Part shown: piece after piece, positions 1 to 8,793 of the stretch
How positions within the stretch are numbered: the stretch's first letter is position 1
How the letters are laid out: each line of letters begins with the position of its first letter
Source: Ceratothoa steindachneri
Lineage: Eukaryota; Arthropoda; Malacostraca; Isopoda; Cymothoidae
Assembly: GCA_963969495.1 (NCBI GenBank)
Contig: OZ018327.1
Span: forward strand, 176,413,522 to 176,477,521
Length of the DNA stretch: 64,000 nt
Direction: 5' to 3'
The notes under the pieces: model-generated
Database searches by the model: none
Told to the model about the DNA's origin: nothing
Seen by the model: only the letters and a program-made list of their open reading frames with translations
Position numbers and translations under genes: made by a program

Positions 1-461
1 ATGCAAGTAGATTGAATGGTTTGAGGGTGTGTTTGCCGGGTGCTGGAGTGAGAGATCTGTCTGATAGGTATGAGGAACTGGTGTCTGGCTGTGCAAGGGA
101 TGCGGTTGTGATTACACATGTAGGAGTGAATGATGTGAAGAAAGTGGGTGCATGTGAGTTACGTGAGAGGTACAAGAGGTTGATTGAAAAGGTGAAAGAA
201 AGTAGAATGAAAGGTGTTGTGACAGGTGTGCTTCCAAGAATGGATGTTGGGGTAGAATGGATGTCTCATGCAATTGGGCTGAATGATTATGTGAGGAGGA
301 TGTGTGAGATGGAAGGTGTCATGTTTGTGGATGTGTGGGATAGGTTTGTTGGAATGAAAGAAATGTATGCGATGGATGGACTGCATTTGAGTAGGAGGGG
401 GGTAGATGTGTTGTGGGAGGAGTATGATCGTGTTATTAGGTCTTTGCGGGCGGGAAACTAG
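1..461 (+). CDS. LINE ORF1, C-terminal part: SGNH/GDSL-type esterase domain (partial at left edge)
   Basis: The frame is open from base 3, so the start codon lies outside the window; the residues before position 12 (ASR) match the complete N-terminal copy at 3705-4733. Visible esterase blocks are the GVND motif (block III, in HVGVNDVKK) and the C-terminal DGLH motif (block V Asp-x-x-His, in AMDGLHLSRRG). The block I GDS would be upstream. In CR1/L2 LINEs an ORF1 esterase domain accompanies nucleic-acid binding; its exact role is not established. The reading frame ends GCG GGA AAC TAG, a possible -1 frameshift site that leads into ORF2 24 bases later. Confidence 0.88.
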   Translation, partial: ASRLNGLRVCLPGAGVRDLSDRYEELVSGCARDAVVITHVGVNDVKKVGACELRERYKRLIEKVKESRMKGVVTGVLPRMDVGVEWMSHAIGLNDYVRRMCEMEGVMFVDVWDRFVGMKEMYAMDGLHLSRRGVDVLWEEYDRVIRSLRAGN

Positions 462-484
462 ATACTAATAGTGGTCAGGGAATT
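452..484 (+). promoter_or_regulatory. Candidate -1 ribosomal frameshift site, LINE ORF1 to ORF2
   Basis: The heptamer GGGAAAC (452-458) is positioned in the ORF1 frame as G GGA AAC, followed at once by the ORF1 stop TAG (459-461). A -1 slip leads into a frame with no stop up to the ORF2 ATG at 485, so an ORF1-ORF2 fusion could be made. The same arrangement is present in copy 2 (11060-11066). I see no strong downstream stem-loop by eye. Termination-reinitiation on the ATG 23 bases after the stop is the main alternative. Confidence 0.5.
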
Positions 485-3388
485 ATGAGAGGACATTATA
501 GTACTGAAAGTAGAATGGACTTGGCAGATAACAGAAATAGGTTCCAAGGCGATAGAGGTGAGGTCATTCAAGTTTCAAGAGGTGCTTCAGGGATAGGGGG
601 GTTAAATTGTTTCTATACAAATGCTCGTAGTCTTAGAAACAAGAAGGATGAGCTATTTAGTTATATTAGCAATGAGGATATAGATATATTATGCGTTACT
701 GAATCATGGGTTAATGAAATAGAATTTAGTGACACTATAAGTGAATTTGATTTACAGGGCTATAATATGTACATTAGTCAAAGGACAGGTAGGATTGGTG
801 GAGGAATAATTATCTATATAAAAAACAACATTGTTTCAAGTTTAAATACTTCAATAAAGCAGGATGGAGTTGAGTCACTTTGGATAGATATTAGGTTCAG
901 TAAAAATAGAATGGTGCATTTGGGAGCTTTTTACAGGCCACCTGGGCAGACTGATGATATAGATGAACTAATGATAAGGGAAATAAGTAAGGGATGTGAA
1001 ACAGATGCAGTTATTATTGGGGACTTCAACTTAAACTCTGTGGACTGGGAAAATATGATAGGTAGGGATAGAACAAGTGGCAGGTTCATAGAATGCTTCG
1101 AGGATAATTTTTTGAATCAATTTGTTAATGAGCCAACGAGGGGGGACAATATATTAGATTTAGTACTTTCTAACAGTGATCATTTAGTTCAAGAATTGAC
1201 TGTTGGGGAAGCATTGGGAAATAGTGACCATCAGATAGTTCGTTTTAACTTGGGAATTGAGAAGGGTAAAATAACTGAGAATGCTGAAAAAGTTCCAAAT
1301 TTTCATAAGGGAGATTATGTAAAACTTCGAAGCTTGCTAAATTTGGTAGACTGGGATATAGAATTCAGAGGTAAAAATGCTTATGGGATGTGGGATACTT
1401 TCAAGCATATAATAAATGTAGTCCAAGAACAATGTATCCCAATGAAGGCCATTAGGAACAAAAGTAGGAAACCATTATGGTGGAATCAGGAGATAGCTAG
1501 AAAAATTTCAGAGAAGAAAAGGGCATATAAAAAATTACAGGTAGAAAATAATATTCAAAATTTAAGTGATTATAGAATGGCTAGGAATGAGTTAAATAAG
1601 ATTATAAAGAAGAACAAAAGGGTGTCAGAAATTAAATTAGCTCAGGATAGCAACAAAGATCCTAGAAAGTTCTTTAGTTACTATAAAACTAATAACAAGT
1701 CTGGCAGAGTTAAAATAGGACCTATCAAATATGAAGGGTTTGTGAGAGAAACTGATGAGGAAATAGTTGAGGTACTAAATGGTCATTTTGCATCAGTATT
1801 TACAAAGGAGAAACTAAATAGTCCTATGTATAGTACTCATAGGTCAGGAAAAGAGGTGTTTACTAACATTTGTGTGGATCGGAGGATGATAATAGGACTA
1901 ATAGGTGATTTAGATACTACCAAGGCCTCCGGCCCTGATAATATTCATTCTAGGATACTTAAAGAAGGGGTAGAAAGTATCTCAATAGCTCTGGACAAGT
2001 TATATACTAGGTCATTGGAATATGGAGAAATACCCGATGATTGGAAGAGAGCGAATGTAGTCCCCATTTTCAAGAAGGGTAGTAAAGAGGATCCAAATAA
2101 TTTTAGACCGGTTAGCCTAACTCCTGTAGTCTGTAAAATTCTTGAGAAAATAGTTAAAAAAGGGATTTGCCAACATCTAGAGAGGGAGGGGTTAATCAGC
2201 GATGCTCAGCATGGGTTTAGATCAGGTAGATCATGTTTGACTAACTTACTAGACTTTCTGGAGTTTGTAACAGATCAAGTAGATAAGGGAGAGAATGTAG
2301 ATATAATTTACTTAGATTTTAGTAAAGCATTTGATAAGGTACCACACAGGAGACTAGTTCATAAATTAAAAATGATTGGGATATGTGGGGGTGTTTCAAA
2401 TTGGATAGCTGAGTGGCTGAAAGACAGGAAGCAAAGGGTAGTGCTAAATGGTGTAAAGTCAGAGTGGAGGGATGTTATCAGTGGGGTTCCTCAGGGATCA
2501 GTTCTCGGTCCATTATTATTTGTCATCTATATAAACGATCTTGGGGAGGCAGTTAATAATAAAGTGTCAATTTTTGCGGATGATACCAAATTAGCAGCTG
2601 TAGTTAAAGATATTGATGATAATTTTAAAGTGCAGGGGGACTTAAATAAATTGTTATCCTGGGCACATAAGTGGCAAATGACTTTCAACCTTGATAAGTG
2701 CAAAGTTATTAACATGGGAAAAGATAATAGAGAATTTAACTATGAAATGGATGGGCATTGGCTGAGCTCAGTAGAGGATGAGAAAGATCTAGGAGTAGTA
2801 ATAGATAAGTCATTAAGGTTTTCTAAGCAGTGTATTGAAGCAAGAAATAGGGCAAATAGAGTGCTGGGTTTTATTAAGAGAAATGTCAGTTACAAAAGTA
2901 AGGAGGTTATTCTTAAACTCTATAACTCTTATGTTAGGCCACATCTAGAGTACTGTATACAGGCATGGTCCCCACATTTTAGACACGATATTAACCTTCT
3001 TGAGTCAGTGCAACGGAGGGCAACAAAGATTATTCCTTCCCTGAGGCACCTTGAATATGAAGATAGACTGAGGGTATTAAATATGTTCTCGTTCGAAAGG
3101 AGGTGTGTGAGAGGGGATATGATTGAGCTGTTTAAAATTTTTTCCGGGATAGATAAATTGGATGTTAGCAAGTTTTTTGAGTTAGATGATGGAAATCGGA
3201 CTAGAGGTCACCACTTGAAAATTAAAAAGCAAGGGTGTAGGTTGGATTTAAGAAAATATTTTTTCACCAATAGAGTGGTAGACTTCTGGAACAAATTGCC
3301 GCAGAGGGTAGTAGGTAGTCCAAATCTAAATGTATTTAAGAGTAGGTTGGATGAGTTTATGGGAAGGGATGGTTGTGATGGTTCCTAA
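485..3388 (+). CDS. LINE ORF2: AP-type endonuclease plus reverse transcriptase (intact, 967 codons)
   Basis: This protein nicks target DNA and reverse-transcribes the element RNA at the nick. The endonuclease occupies about residues 40-255: YTNAR (Asn46), VTESW (Glu73), FYRPP, GDFN (Asp180, Asn182) and SDH (247-249) are all present. The reverse transcriptase follows, with the finger motifs DWKRANVVPIFKKG and FRPVSL, LDFSKAFDKV (motif A), GVPQGSVLGP (motif B) and the catalytic FADD at residues 697-700 (motif C). The C-terminal part (SYVRPHLEYC to FKSRLDEFM) is the conserved CR1/Jockey-type tail. There is no RNase H. I see no stop or frameshift in 967 codons, so this copy may be functional if its 5' part outside the window is intact. 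The ATG at 485 was chosen as the first in frame; a fused product would start further upstream. Confidence 0.95.
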   Translation: MRGHYSTESRMDLADNRNRFQGDRGEVIQVSRGASGIGGLNCFYTNARSLRNKKDELFSYISNEDIDILCVTESWVNEIEFSDTISEFDLQGYNMYISQRTGRIGGGIIIYIKNNIVSSLNTSIKQDGVESLWIDIRFSKNRMVHLGAFYRPPGQTDDIDELMIREISKGCETDAVIIGDFNLNSVDWENMIGRDRTSGRFIECFEDNFLNQFVNEPTRGDNILDLVLSNSDHLVQELTVGEALGNSDHQIVRFNLGIEKGKITENAEKVPNFHKGDYVKLRSLLNLVDWDIEFRGKNAYGMWDTFKHIINVVQEQCIPMKAIRNKSRKPLWWNQEIARKISEKKRAYKKLQVENNIQNLSDYRMARNELNKIIKKNKRVSEIKLAQDSNKDPRKFFSYYKTNNKSGRVKIGPIKYEGFVRETDEEIVEVLNGHFASVFTKEKLNSPMYSTHRSGKEVFTNICVDRRMIIGLIGDLDTTKASGPDNIHSRILKEGVESISIALDKLYTRSLEYGEIPDDWKRANVVPIFKKGSKEDPNNFRPVSLTPVVCKILEKIVKKGICQHLEREGLISDAQHGFRSGRSCLTNLLDFLEFVTDQVDKGENVDIIYLDFSKAFDKVPHRRLVHKLKMIGICGGVSNWIAEWLKDRKQRVVLNGVKSEWRDVISGVPQGSVLGPLLFVIYINDLGEAVNNKVSIFADDTKLAAVVKDIDDNFKVQGDLNKLLSWAHKWQMTFNLDKCKVINMGKDNREFNYEMDGHWLSSVEDEKDLGVVIDKSLRFSKQCIEARNRANRVLGFIKRNVSYKSKEVILKLYNSYVRPHLEYCIQAWSPHFRHDINLLESVQRRATKIIPSLRHLEYEDRLRVLNMFSFERRCVRGDMIELFKIFSGIDKLDVSKFFELDDGNRTRGHHLKIKKQGCRLDLRKYFFTNRVVDFWNKLPQRVVGSPNLNVFKSRLDEFMGRDGCDGS

Positions 3389-3716
3389 GTTTTGTATATA
3401 TTAATATTGTTTGTATATATCTATAGCTGCATGATTTAGTTCTTGACAAGCCTTGATTGGTGATACCCTTGTTTCTGGATGCAATCCTCTGGATGTAGTT
3501 TTCCTGGGAGTTTGGGTGCCTTGAAAAAGAGGCCGCTTGACTCGGATGACCTATGATGAGCCCTTGTGGCTTTTGTCATCCGTTATATTATATTGTGGGG
3601 GACTTTGATTTTGTCTTCCCCTGGTGATGGTGCTTTTTGTGGGTGGGTTTTGACGGAGTCGGATGACCTTTGATAGGCCCTTGTGGCTTTTGTCATCCGT
3701 GTAATTATGTTATGTT
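3389..3716 (+). other. 3' UTR and (ATGTT)n tail of CR1-like LINE copy 1
   Basis: Non-coding 3' region of copy 1. It contains two tandem stem-loops (3543-3582 and 3660-3699) and ends in a short ATGTT microsatellite. The same 3' UTR is found at 8585-8793 on the minus strand and at 13009-13147 in copy 2. Confidence 0.85.
3543..3699 (+). repeat. Two tandem copies of a 3' UTR stem-loop
   Basis: Each unit is about 40 bases with 8-bp arms CGGATGAC and GTCATCCG and a conserved loop containing GCCCTTGTGGCTTTT. The units at 3543-3582 and 3660-3699 are 117 bases apart. Loops of this kind near LINE 3' ends are typically the reverse transcriptase recognition structure. The duplication is also preserved in the minus-strand copy at 8595-8760. 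Confidence 0.75.
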
Positions 3717-4733
3717 TATGTTCATCTCACACATCCTCCTCACATAATCATTCAGCCCAATTGCACGAGACATCCATTCTACCCCAACATCCATTCTTGG
3801 AAGCACACCTGTCACAACACCTTTCATTCTACTTTCTCTCACCTTTTCAATCAACCTCTTGTACCTCTCCTGTAACTCACATGCACCCACTTTCTTCACA
3901 TCATTCACTCCTACATGTGTAATCACAACTGCATCCCTTGCACAGCCAGACACCAGCTCCTCATACCTATCAGACAGATCTCTCACTCCAGCACCCGGCA
4001 AACACACCCTCAAACCATTCAATCTACTTGCATTCAACTTCCTATCTAAATATCTAACTCGCGAATCACCCATCACAAGCACTTCAGTCAGACTCCTATT
4101 CCTAACCCCCACAGACCTAACTCCATCCCCACTCCTATTCTCATTCAAACTACCAGTCACTCGAACTCCACCCCCACTCCCATCAGTCATATCACTTCCA
4201 GTTACTTCCTCTCTCAGGGCACTGAATCTATTAGTCAAGCTAATAGGTTCTGTGTCCCTCTGACTCACATACCTATTCTCCCCCTGGCTAAAAACCTCAA
4301 CAGAGGCAACCCTATTCTCACAAAGAAAAGGAGAAGCCTCCCTAGCTTCACGTTTCCTAACCACTCTCCACTTTCCCCCATCCTCACTAGGCCTATTTCT
4401 AACTAATCTAAGGGGGCTAACTTCACTATCCCTAGAACTATCATATCCTACCTCCTCAACCGGCCCTCTACCTTCACCTGGAACATCTAACTGGCCTACC
4501 TCACCACCTAACCTATTCCCAGCTCTAGGCCTAACACTAAGTTCCCTCCTGAGCTCAGCAACTAACCCCTCCAGCCTACATATCCTGTCTATATCCTGCC
4601 TTCTCATCCCCTCTAAATCTACAATGCATTCACGCAGCCCACATACAACACATGTATACCCCTCACCTAATACACCACAACCAATGCATACATTCCGACA
4701 CTCATGCTCACTTTCATCCCCAAACTCCATCAC
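3705..4733 (-). CDS. LINE ORF1, N-terminal 330 or so codons: zinc ribbon, coiled coil, SGNH esterase (truncated)
   Basis: The start MMEFGDESEHEC is the first ATG after a 5' UTR and precedes a CxxC-x9-CxxC zinc-ribbon-like motif (CIGC and CVVC, about residues 17-31). A short coiled coil follows (RLEGLVAELRREL). A low-complexity Ser/Arg/Glu region leads to the esterase domain with block I VMGDSRVRYL and block III HVGVNDVKK. The frame then runs out of LINE sequence at about 3720, so block V (DxxH) and the end of ORF1 are missing. The last few residues are read from flanking DNA. The reading frame is otherwise open, so the interruption is recent. Confidence 0.85.
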   Translation of the reverse strand: MMEFGDESEHECRNVCIGCGVLGEGYTCVVCGLRECIVDLEGMRRQDIDRICRLEGLVAELRRELSVRPRAGNRLGGEVGQLDVPGEGRGPVEEVGYDSSRDSEVSPLRLVRNRPSEDGGKWRVVRKREAREASPFLCENRVASVEVFSQGENRYVSQRDTEPISLTNRFSALREEVTGSDMTDGSGGGVRVTGSLNENRSGDGVRSVGVRNRSLTEVLVMGDSRVRYLDRKLNASRLNGLRVCLPGAGVRDLSDRYEELVSGCARDAVVITHVGVNDVKKVGACELQERYKRLIEKVRESRMKGVVTGVLPRMDVGVEWMSRAIGLNDYVRRMCEMNINIT

Positions 4734-4866
4734 TTATTCAAACAAAGAAAGAACTTAAGTAGTAATAAGAAAAAAAAGAAGAGCAACTTAGCTTTCGCTG
4801 ATTGTGGTGAGAAAAAAACAAAACAAACAAACAGTAGAAAAATCTGAAAAATAGATCAACAGACTG
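4734..4866 (-). other. 5' UTR of the reverse-oriented CR1-like LINE
   Basis: Non-coding, T-rich on the sense (minus) strand, between the 5' terminal module and the ORF1 ATG. No TATA box is evident. Internal promoters are expected for LINEs, but none can be demonstrated from this sequence alone. Confidence 0.55.
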
Positions 4867-4917
4867 AGAGCTCTATGAAATAGGTGCTACCTGTTCGAAG
4901 GTCAGTCGAAGACTGAA
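4867..4917 (-). repeat. 5' terminal module of the CR1-like LINE (copy at 4.9 kb)
   Basis: About 50 bases reading on the minus strand from a stem-loop (CAGTC, TTC loop, GACTG; outermost bases lost) to GAGCTCTCAG. The same module starts LINE copy 2 at 9721 and occurs as an orphan at 14078-14136. It therefore marks the true 5' terminus of the family. In full form the stem is perfect with 10-bp arms AAGGTCAGTC and GACTGACCTT. Confidence 0.7.
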
Positions 4918-5999
4918 AAAGCAGAAGAAAGGAAAGGCAGCTGGGCTGAATGAAATACTGTATGAAATGTATAAGAATGGAGGCGAGGTTGTGGTTGACA
5001 GAATGACAGAATTATTCAACAAGGTAAAGTTTTCAGTGGTGTTGAGTGAAAGACTGAGCAAATAGATCAAAAGGGTCAGGGTTCTAGGTGAAGAGCAGAA
5101 TGGCTTCAGGTTTGACAGAAGAGCGGAAGACAACATGTTCGTGGTGAATAAAATGATTGAAAGGAAGGTGAAAGATGGGAGTAAGCTGTATCTAGGTTTC
5201 CTAGACATAGAGAAGGCATATGATAGAGTAAACAGGGAGGTTTTGTGCAGAGTGTTGGAGAAGGTAGGACTTAGTAAGAAGATAGTTAACATTATAAAGA
5301 GCATGTATGTAGATACTAGAGCAAAGTATAGACTAGAAGATATAGAAACAGGATGGGTGAGGAGTGTGAGAGGCGTTAGGCAAGAATGTATCCTCTCCCC
5401 CACATTGTTTAGCGTGTATACTGAGGAGTTAGTTGCTAGGGTAAGAAGGTTGAATGTGGGAGTAAGCGTTGGGAATGAGAAGATATGCCTGCTGATGTAC
5501 GCAGATAATGTTATTGTGATGAGTGAGACAGCGGAAGAGTTACAAAGGTTGCTAGATATTGTAAATGAATATGGCAGAGATTTTGGAGATAGTTTCAGCA
5601 AGGAGAAAAGCCAGGTGCTAACAGTAAATAGGTCAGAGAATGACAGGTATGCCACATGGAAAATCGGAGAAAATGTTCTAAAGCAGACTGAAGAATACAA
5701 GTACCTAGGAGTGTGGATAAGCTCAAAAGGTAGTGAAAAAATGAAGAATGAGAAGATCAGTATGACCAGCAGGTGGGTAGGTAGATTGGGCAGTGTAACC
5801 TGGATTAGGGCTAGTAAGTATGATGTGGTGAGGGAAGTATGGAAGAGTGTGGCGGTGCCAAGTATTATGTATGGTATGGATGTAATAGCTTGGAAGGAGA
5901 AGGAAATAGACAAGCTAGAGACTGGGCAAAATAGGGTAGGAAGAATAGCCCTGAACGCACCTAGGCATGCAGCGATTGAGGGTGTGAGAGGCGACATGG
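4913..5999 (+). pseudogene. LINE-R ORF2 fragment: reverse transcriptase
   Basis: Reading begins at RLKKQKKGKAAGLNE (RT finger motif) and breaks at about 5040-5065, where a deletion removes part of the fingers (a frame change and a TAG are seen). It continues from EEQNGFRFDRRAEDN as one open stretch with LDIEKAYDRV (motif A) and RGVRQECILSP (motif B, normally RQGC). The catalytic box is YADN where YADD is expected, so the enzyme is inactive by point mutation as well as by truncation. The frame runs straight into the solo LTR after RGDMV and resumes beyond it. Confidence 0.82.
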
Positions 6000-6817
6000 T
6001 GTAGCGGGCCGAAAATATATCTCTAATTCCAATCGATCCAACCCGCTTCCTACACTGTCCGGACGTGATAAATCGAGGGAGAATGAAACGGATTGTATAT
6101 ACAGTCCCTTTACTTACAAAAGAATACAGTTATATTTACAGCCATTTATATTTACAAGGGAAGTGTGCACACTTCAAAATGAGGCCAAATTTCCCAATCC
6201 AAATAAGATACCAAAAGAGAATTTTATAACAGGCTAATACAACAAATTTACTTATATATCTACACAAAACATAAAAAAACACAACAACAACCGAACGAAA
6301 AGGGGCACGCGCTATCACTTGTGTGCTGGAGGTGGGTGGTAGTAAGCTAACATAAAAGGAGGCAGGATTGTCAACCAAGGCGGGTATGGTGGTCCAGGTG
6401 TTTAGCGAGGTATGAAAGCCCTCCGTCTCAGGGCTGGGCGGAGCACTCGTCTAGAGAACCCTTCTTGCAGTCTGTCCAAGCTTCCACTCTCTCTAAATGT
6501 ATATCCAAACAATCCTCAGCATCAACAATTCTCCAAATATTTAACTCTAAAAACTACTCTTTCAAAATATAATCTTTTGATAAAAGATTATTTTAAACAA
6601 AGTACAATTTTGATAAAAGATTATTTTAAGCAAAGTACAATCTGAGAAAGAGAAAACAATTTTAATACATGAAATCAAATACATATATATACAAAGAGAA
6701 AATATAAAAAACCTCATTCCCACTCACACACACATTCTTACAGAGGGAGGGAGAGGGTACTGAGAAAAGGGGTGGGAGAATGGCCCTTTTACACACACTC
6801 ACATTCGCTCCACCACA
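6000..6817 (-). mobile_element. Solo LTR of the gypsy family (818 bp)
   Basis: On the plus strand it starts TGTAGCGGGCC and ends CCCCACC-like CTCCACCACA, i.e. TG...CA ends in either direction. It matches the LTRs of copies B and C over its length, including the purine-rich and TATATA regions. It is flanked by a perfect 4-bp duplication ATGG (5996-5999 and 6818-6821). No internal gypsy sequence is present, so it arose by LTR-LTR recombination of a full element. The host LINE-R reading frame continues across it. Confidence 0.92.
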
Positions 6818-7125
6818 ATGGGATGGAGTACTTTTAGAGGCAGGTGTATGAAAGCGTCTTTGAGGTATAAGATTAGACTGGAGCGAATGGAGGATACAAG
6901 ATTTGCACGAAAGGTTTATTTGTGGAATGAGAACAGTAGCAGTTGAAATAAGAGGTGCATGAGGATAACAAATATGTGTGGACTAGTTGCAGACTTGAGT
7001 CTATATGAGTGGACAATGTTGAATGCGAATGGGTAGGGACGTAACTGGATTTGGAGGAAGTGGAAAAATGAAATAGACAAAGTGGTGAAAGTATAAAAAC
7101 TTTTAATGAGTTAAACATAACATGA
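6818..7125 (+). pseudogene. LINE-R ORF2 continuation after the solo LTR
   Basis: After one ATGG copy the frame continues GWSTFRGRCMKASLRYKIRLE and then KVYLWNENS, matching what follows RGDM in this LINE family. Internal stops follow (for example after NENSSS), so the segment is decayed. It ends near 7120, where similarity to the family stops. Confidence 0.65.
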
Positions 7126-7655
7126 ACAAAGAGAATGATTAATGATTGGCTTACCTTGGGAAAAGGACTAATACTGTATCCAGGGATTTATGATATTTCG
7201 TTCCAGAGAATATCGTTGCCGTCTGGAGTAGCTTATTCCTCTTGTTAGTATTTTGGGTAAGCTATCATTAACTTTCTCTTGTAACAATGAATTTACTGAA
7301 AAATACATCCAGAATGCCTTTTGTTAACAATACGATGAAGTTGACCTTTTTGAGAGAACTGAGAGAGCCGACGCTTTTTCTTTTGCGCCGGAGCTATTGT
7401 CATGAGTCACGCGATATTAAATTTTAGTGAAAAATGTAACACCTGGTTAACCTAAGAGTTTAGCCAAGCAAAATTATCATTCTCTAGAAAATTACTGAAT
7501 ATTTTATCTTTAAATTAATGATCATTGAAATATATAAATTAATGAAAATGACAAAGAAATCAAACATAAATTATTATAAAAGATATGGCTCAAATATATA
7601 AATTAATGAAAATGACAAAGAAATCAAACATAAATTATTATAAAAGATATGGCTC
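7126..7655. other. Unidentified insert ending in a 64-bp tandem duplication
   Basis: About 400 bases of AT-rich sequence with no reading frame or family match that I can recognise separate two parts of LINE-R ORF2. Its right edge is an exact or near-exact tandem duplication with 64-bp period (7528-7591 and 7592-7655) that runs into the coding sequence at GGCTCAAAGAAAG. The insert could be a small non-autonomous element, but I see no terminal repeats. Confidence 0.4.
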
Positions 7656-8096
7656 AAAGAAAGTGGATGGATGAGATGGAGAGAAAGAGGACACTAGAGC
7701 TATATAAGGAGAAAAAGGCGCCAAGGTATGAAAGTTGGTATGATGGAAGGTTGGGTGGTGAACTTCTCTTCCGTGCTAGGACACAAAGTATGGATGTGAA
7801 TGCAAGAAGCTACAGATGGTCAGAGTCTGGCAGTAAAATGTGTAAGATGTGTGACAGGGGTGAGGATGAGACAGTAGAGCATATCATGTTGGAATGTGAC
7901 AGGTATGTTAATGAGGGAATGGAAATGATGCAGGTCATCTTGAATTAAATGGGATGTGAAATGAATGAGGTGATAGAAAAGAGTGGAAGAGAATGGCTTC
8001 TTATCCTGTTGGGACTCTGTGACCAGACAAATGGACGAATGATTGTAGCAGTGAAAGACTTCCTAGAGAGCATATGGAAGGTCAGAATGTGTTTAT
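7649..8096 (+). pseudogene. LINE-R ORF2 C-terminal domain with CCHC-like zinc motif
   Basis: QRKWMDEMERKRTLELYKEK begins the conserved C-terminal part. The motif CKMCDRGEDETVEHIMLEC is the C-x2-C-x9-H-x4-C zinc motif found at the end of many LINE ORF2 proteins. A TAA at 7946-7948 interrupts the frame after QVILN. The same frame then continues to a second stop at about 8096 with EKSGREWLLILLGLCDQ. Confidence 0.7.
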
Positions 8097-8584
8097 AGGC
8101 AGGTAACATTAGGATAATACTAATACTAACTGTTTCCCTGCCCTCACAGGTAGTGCCGATACAAAGGCCAAGAGGATTGCCGCTTGGCGGTCGCCTGCCT
8201 AAGAATCAAGATCATGTGGAATTAAACTAAGTATGATTTGTTTGGAGGTAAATGATTAATTGTAGAAGAAATGATTACCGACCTTTATGCGGAGAATGGC
8301 GAGAGACGAATGGCTATACTCGTGTTCAATTTGGTTGAGCTGAAAGCGTGTGTTTGTTTGTGTGTATGTGAAATTTTAAGAGATGTTTGAACCAGTAGTA
8401 TGTTAAATGAATTCAATATTTCGTCACAGGCTATTTGAATTATTGAAGGTTACATAAAATAATTGAATTGTAAAAAGTTATGGATAAATTAATAGAATGA
8501 TTGTATTGACAAAAAAAGTTAATTAAAATAAAATGAATGAATTATTAAGTTGTACATAAATTTGCAGGGAATGATTTAATTTAA
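8097..8584. other. AT-rich stretch without recognisable genes
   Basis: The first 100 bases are probably the LINE-R 3' UTR (TAATACTAATACTAA region). The rest is AT-rich and I see no reading frame, tRNA-like box or terminal repeat. Confidence 0.45.
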
Positions 8585-8793
8585 CATAACATAATTTCAC
8601 GGATGACAAAAGCCACAAGGGCCTATGAAAGGTCATCCGCCTCCGTCAAAACCCACCCACAAAAAGCACCATCACCAGGGAAAGACAAAATCAAAGTCCC
8701 TCACAATATAATATAACAGATGACAAAAGCCACAAGGGCTCATCATAGGTCATCCAAGTCAAACGGCCTCTTTTTTAAGGCACTCAAACTCCC
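8585..8793 (-). mobile_element. CR1-like LINE 3' UTR fragment, reverse orientation
   Basis: On the minus strand this matches 3505-3716 of copy 1, including both tandem stem-loops and the ATGTT tail (at about 8585). It is cut after GGGAGTTTG, where the next CR1 subfamily fragment (8794-9720) adjoins. Confidence 0.85.

Larger units (their letters stand above)
1..3716 (+). mobile_element. CR1/L2-like LINE, copy 1 (5' end outside window)
   Basis: A non-LTR retrotransposon enters from the left edge. It holds the end of ORF1 (SGNH esterase), an intact ORF2 (endonuclease plus reverse transcriptase), a 3' UTR with two tandem stem-loops and a terminal (ATGTT)n microsatellite instead of poly(A), as is usual for CR1/L2 elements. 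The 3' end lies directly in the ORF1 of a second, reverse-oriented copy (3723-4917). Copy 1 has therefore probably inserted into that copy, whose remainder should lie left of the window. The intact ORF2 suggests a recent insertion. Confidence 0.9.
3723..4917 (-). mobile_element. CR1-like LINE, 5' part (5' UTR and ORF1), reverse orientation
   Basis: On the minus strand this reads 5' terminal hairpin (near 4917), a short 5' UTR (4734-4866) and ORF1 up to just before esterase block V. The break at about 3720 coincides with the 3' tail of LINE copy 1. The simplest reading is that copy 1 landed inside this element, so ORF1 and ORF2 should continue beyond the left edge of the window. Confidence 0.82.
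4913..8110 (+). mobile_element. Degenerate non-LTR element 'LINE-R' (RT part), interrupted twice
   Basis: The pieces 4913-5999, 6818-7125 and 7649-8096 read in order as one LINE ORF2: RT fingers, palm, thumb and a C-terminal zinc motif. A solo gypsy LTR (6000-6817, duplication ATGG) splits it once; an unidentified insert with a 64-bp tandem duplication (7126-7655) splits it again. The 5' half of a second copy of this family is at 23820-25540. I cannot place the clade securely; it has no RNase H. Confidence 0.75.

Noticed and set aside
4873..5997. 374-codon minus-strand ORF overlapping the LINE-R RT
   Set aside because: It is the antisense of RT coding sequence; the forward frame has clear RT motifs and the antisense protein has none.
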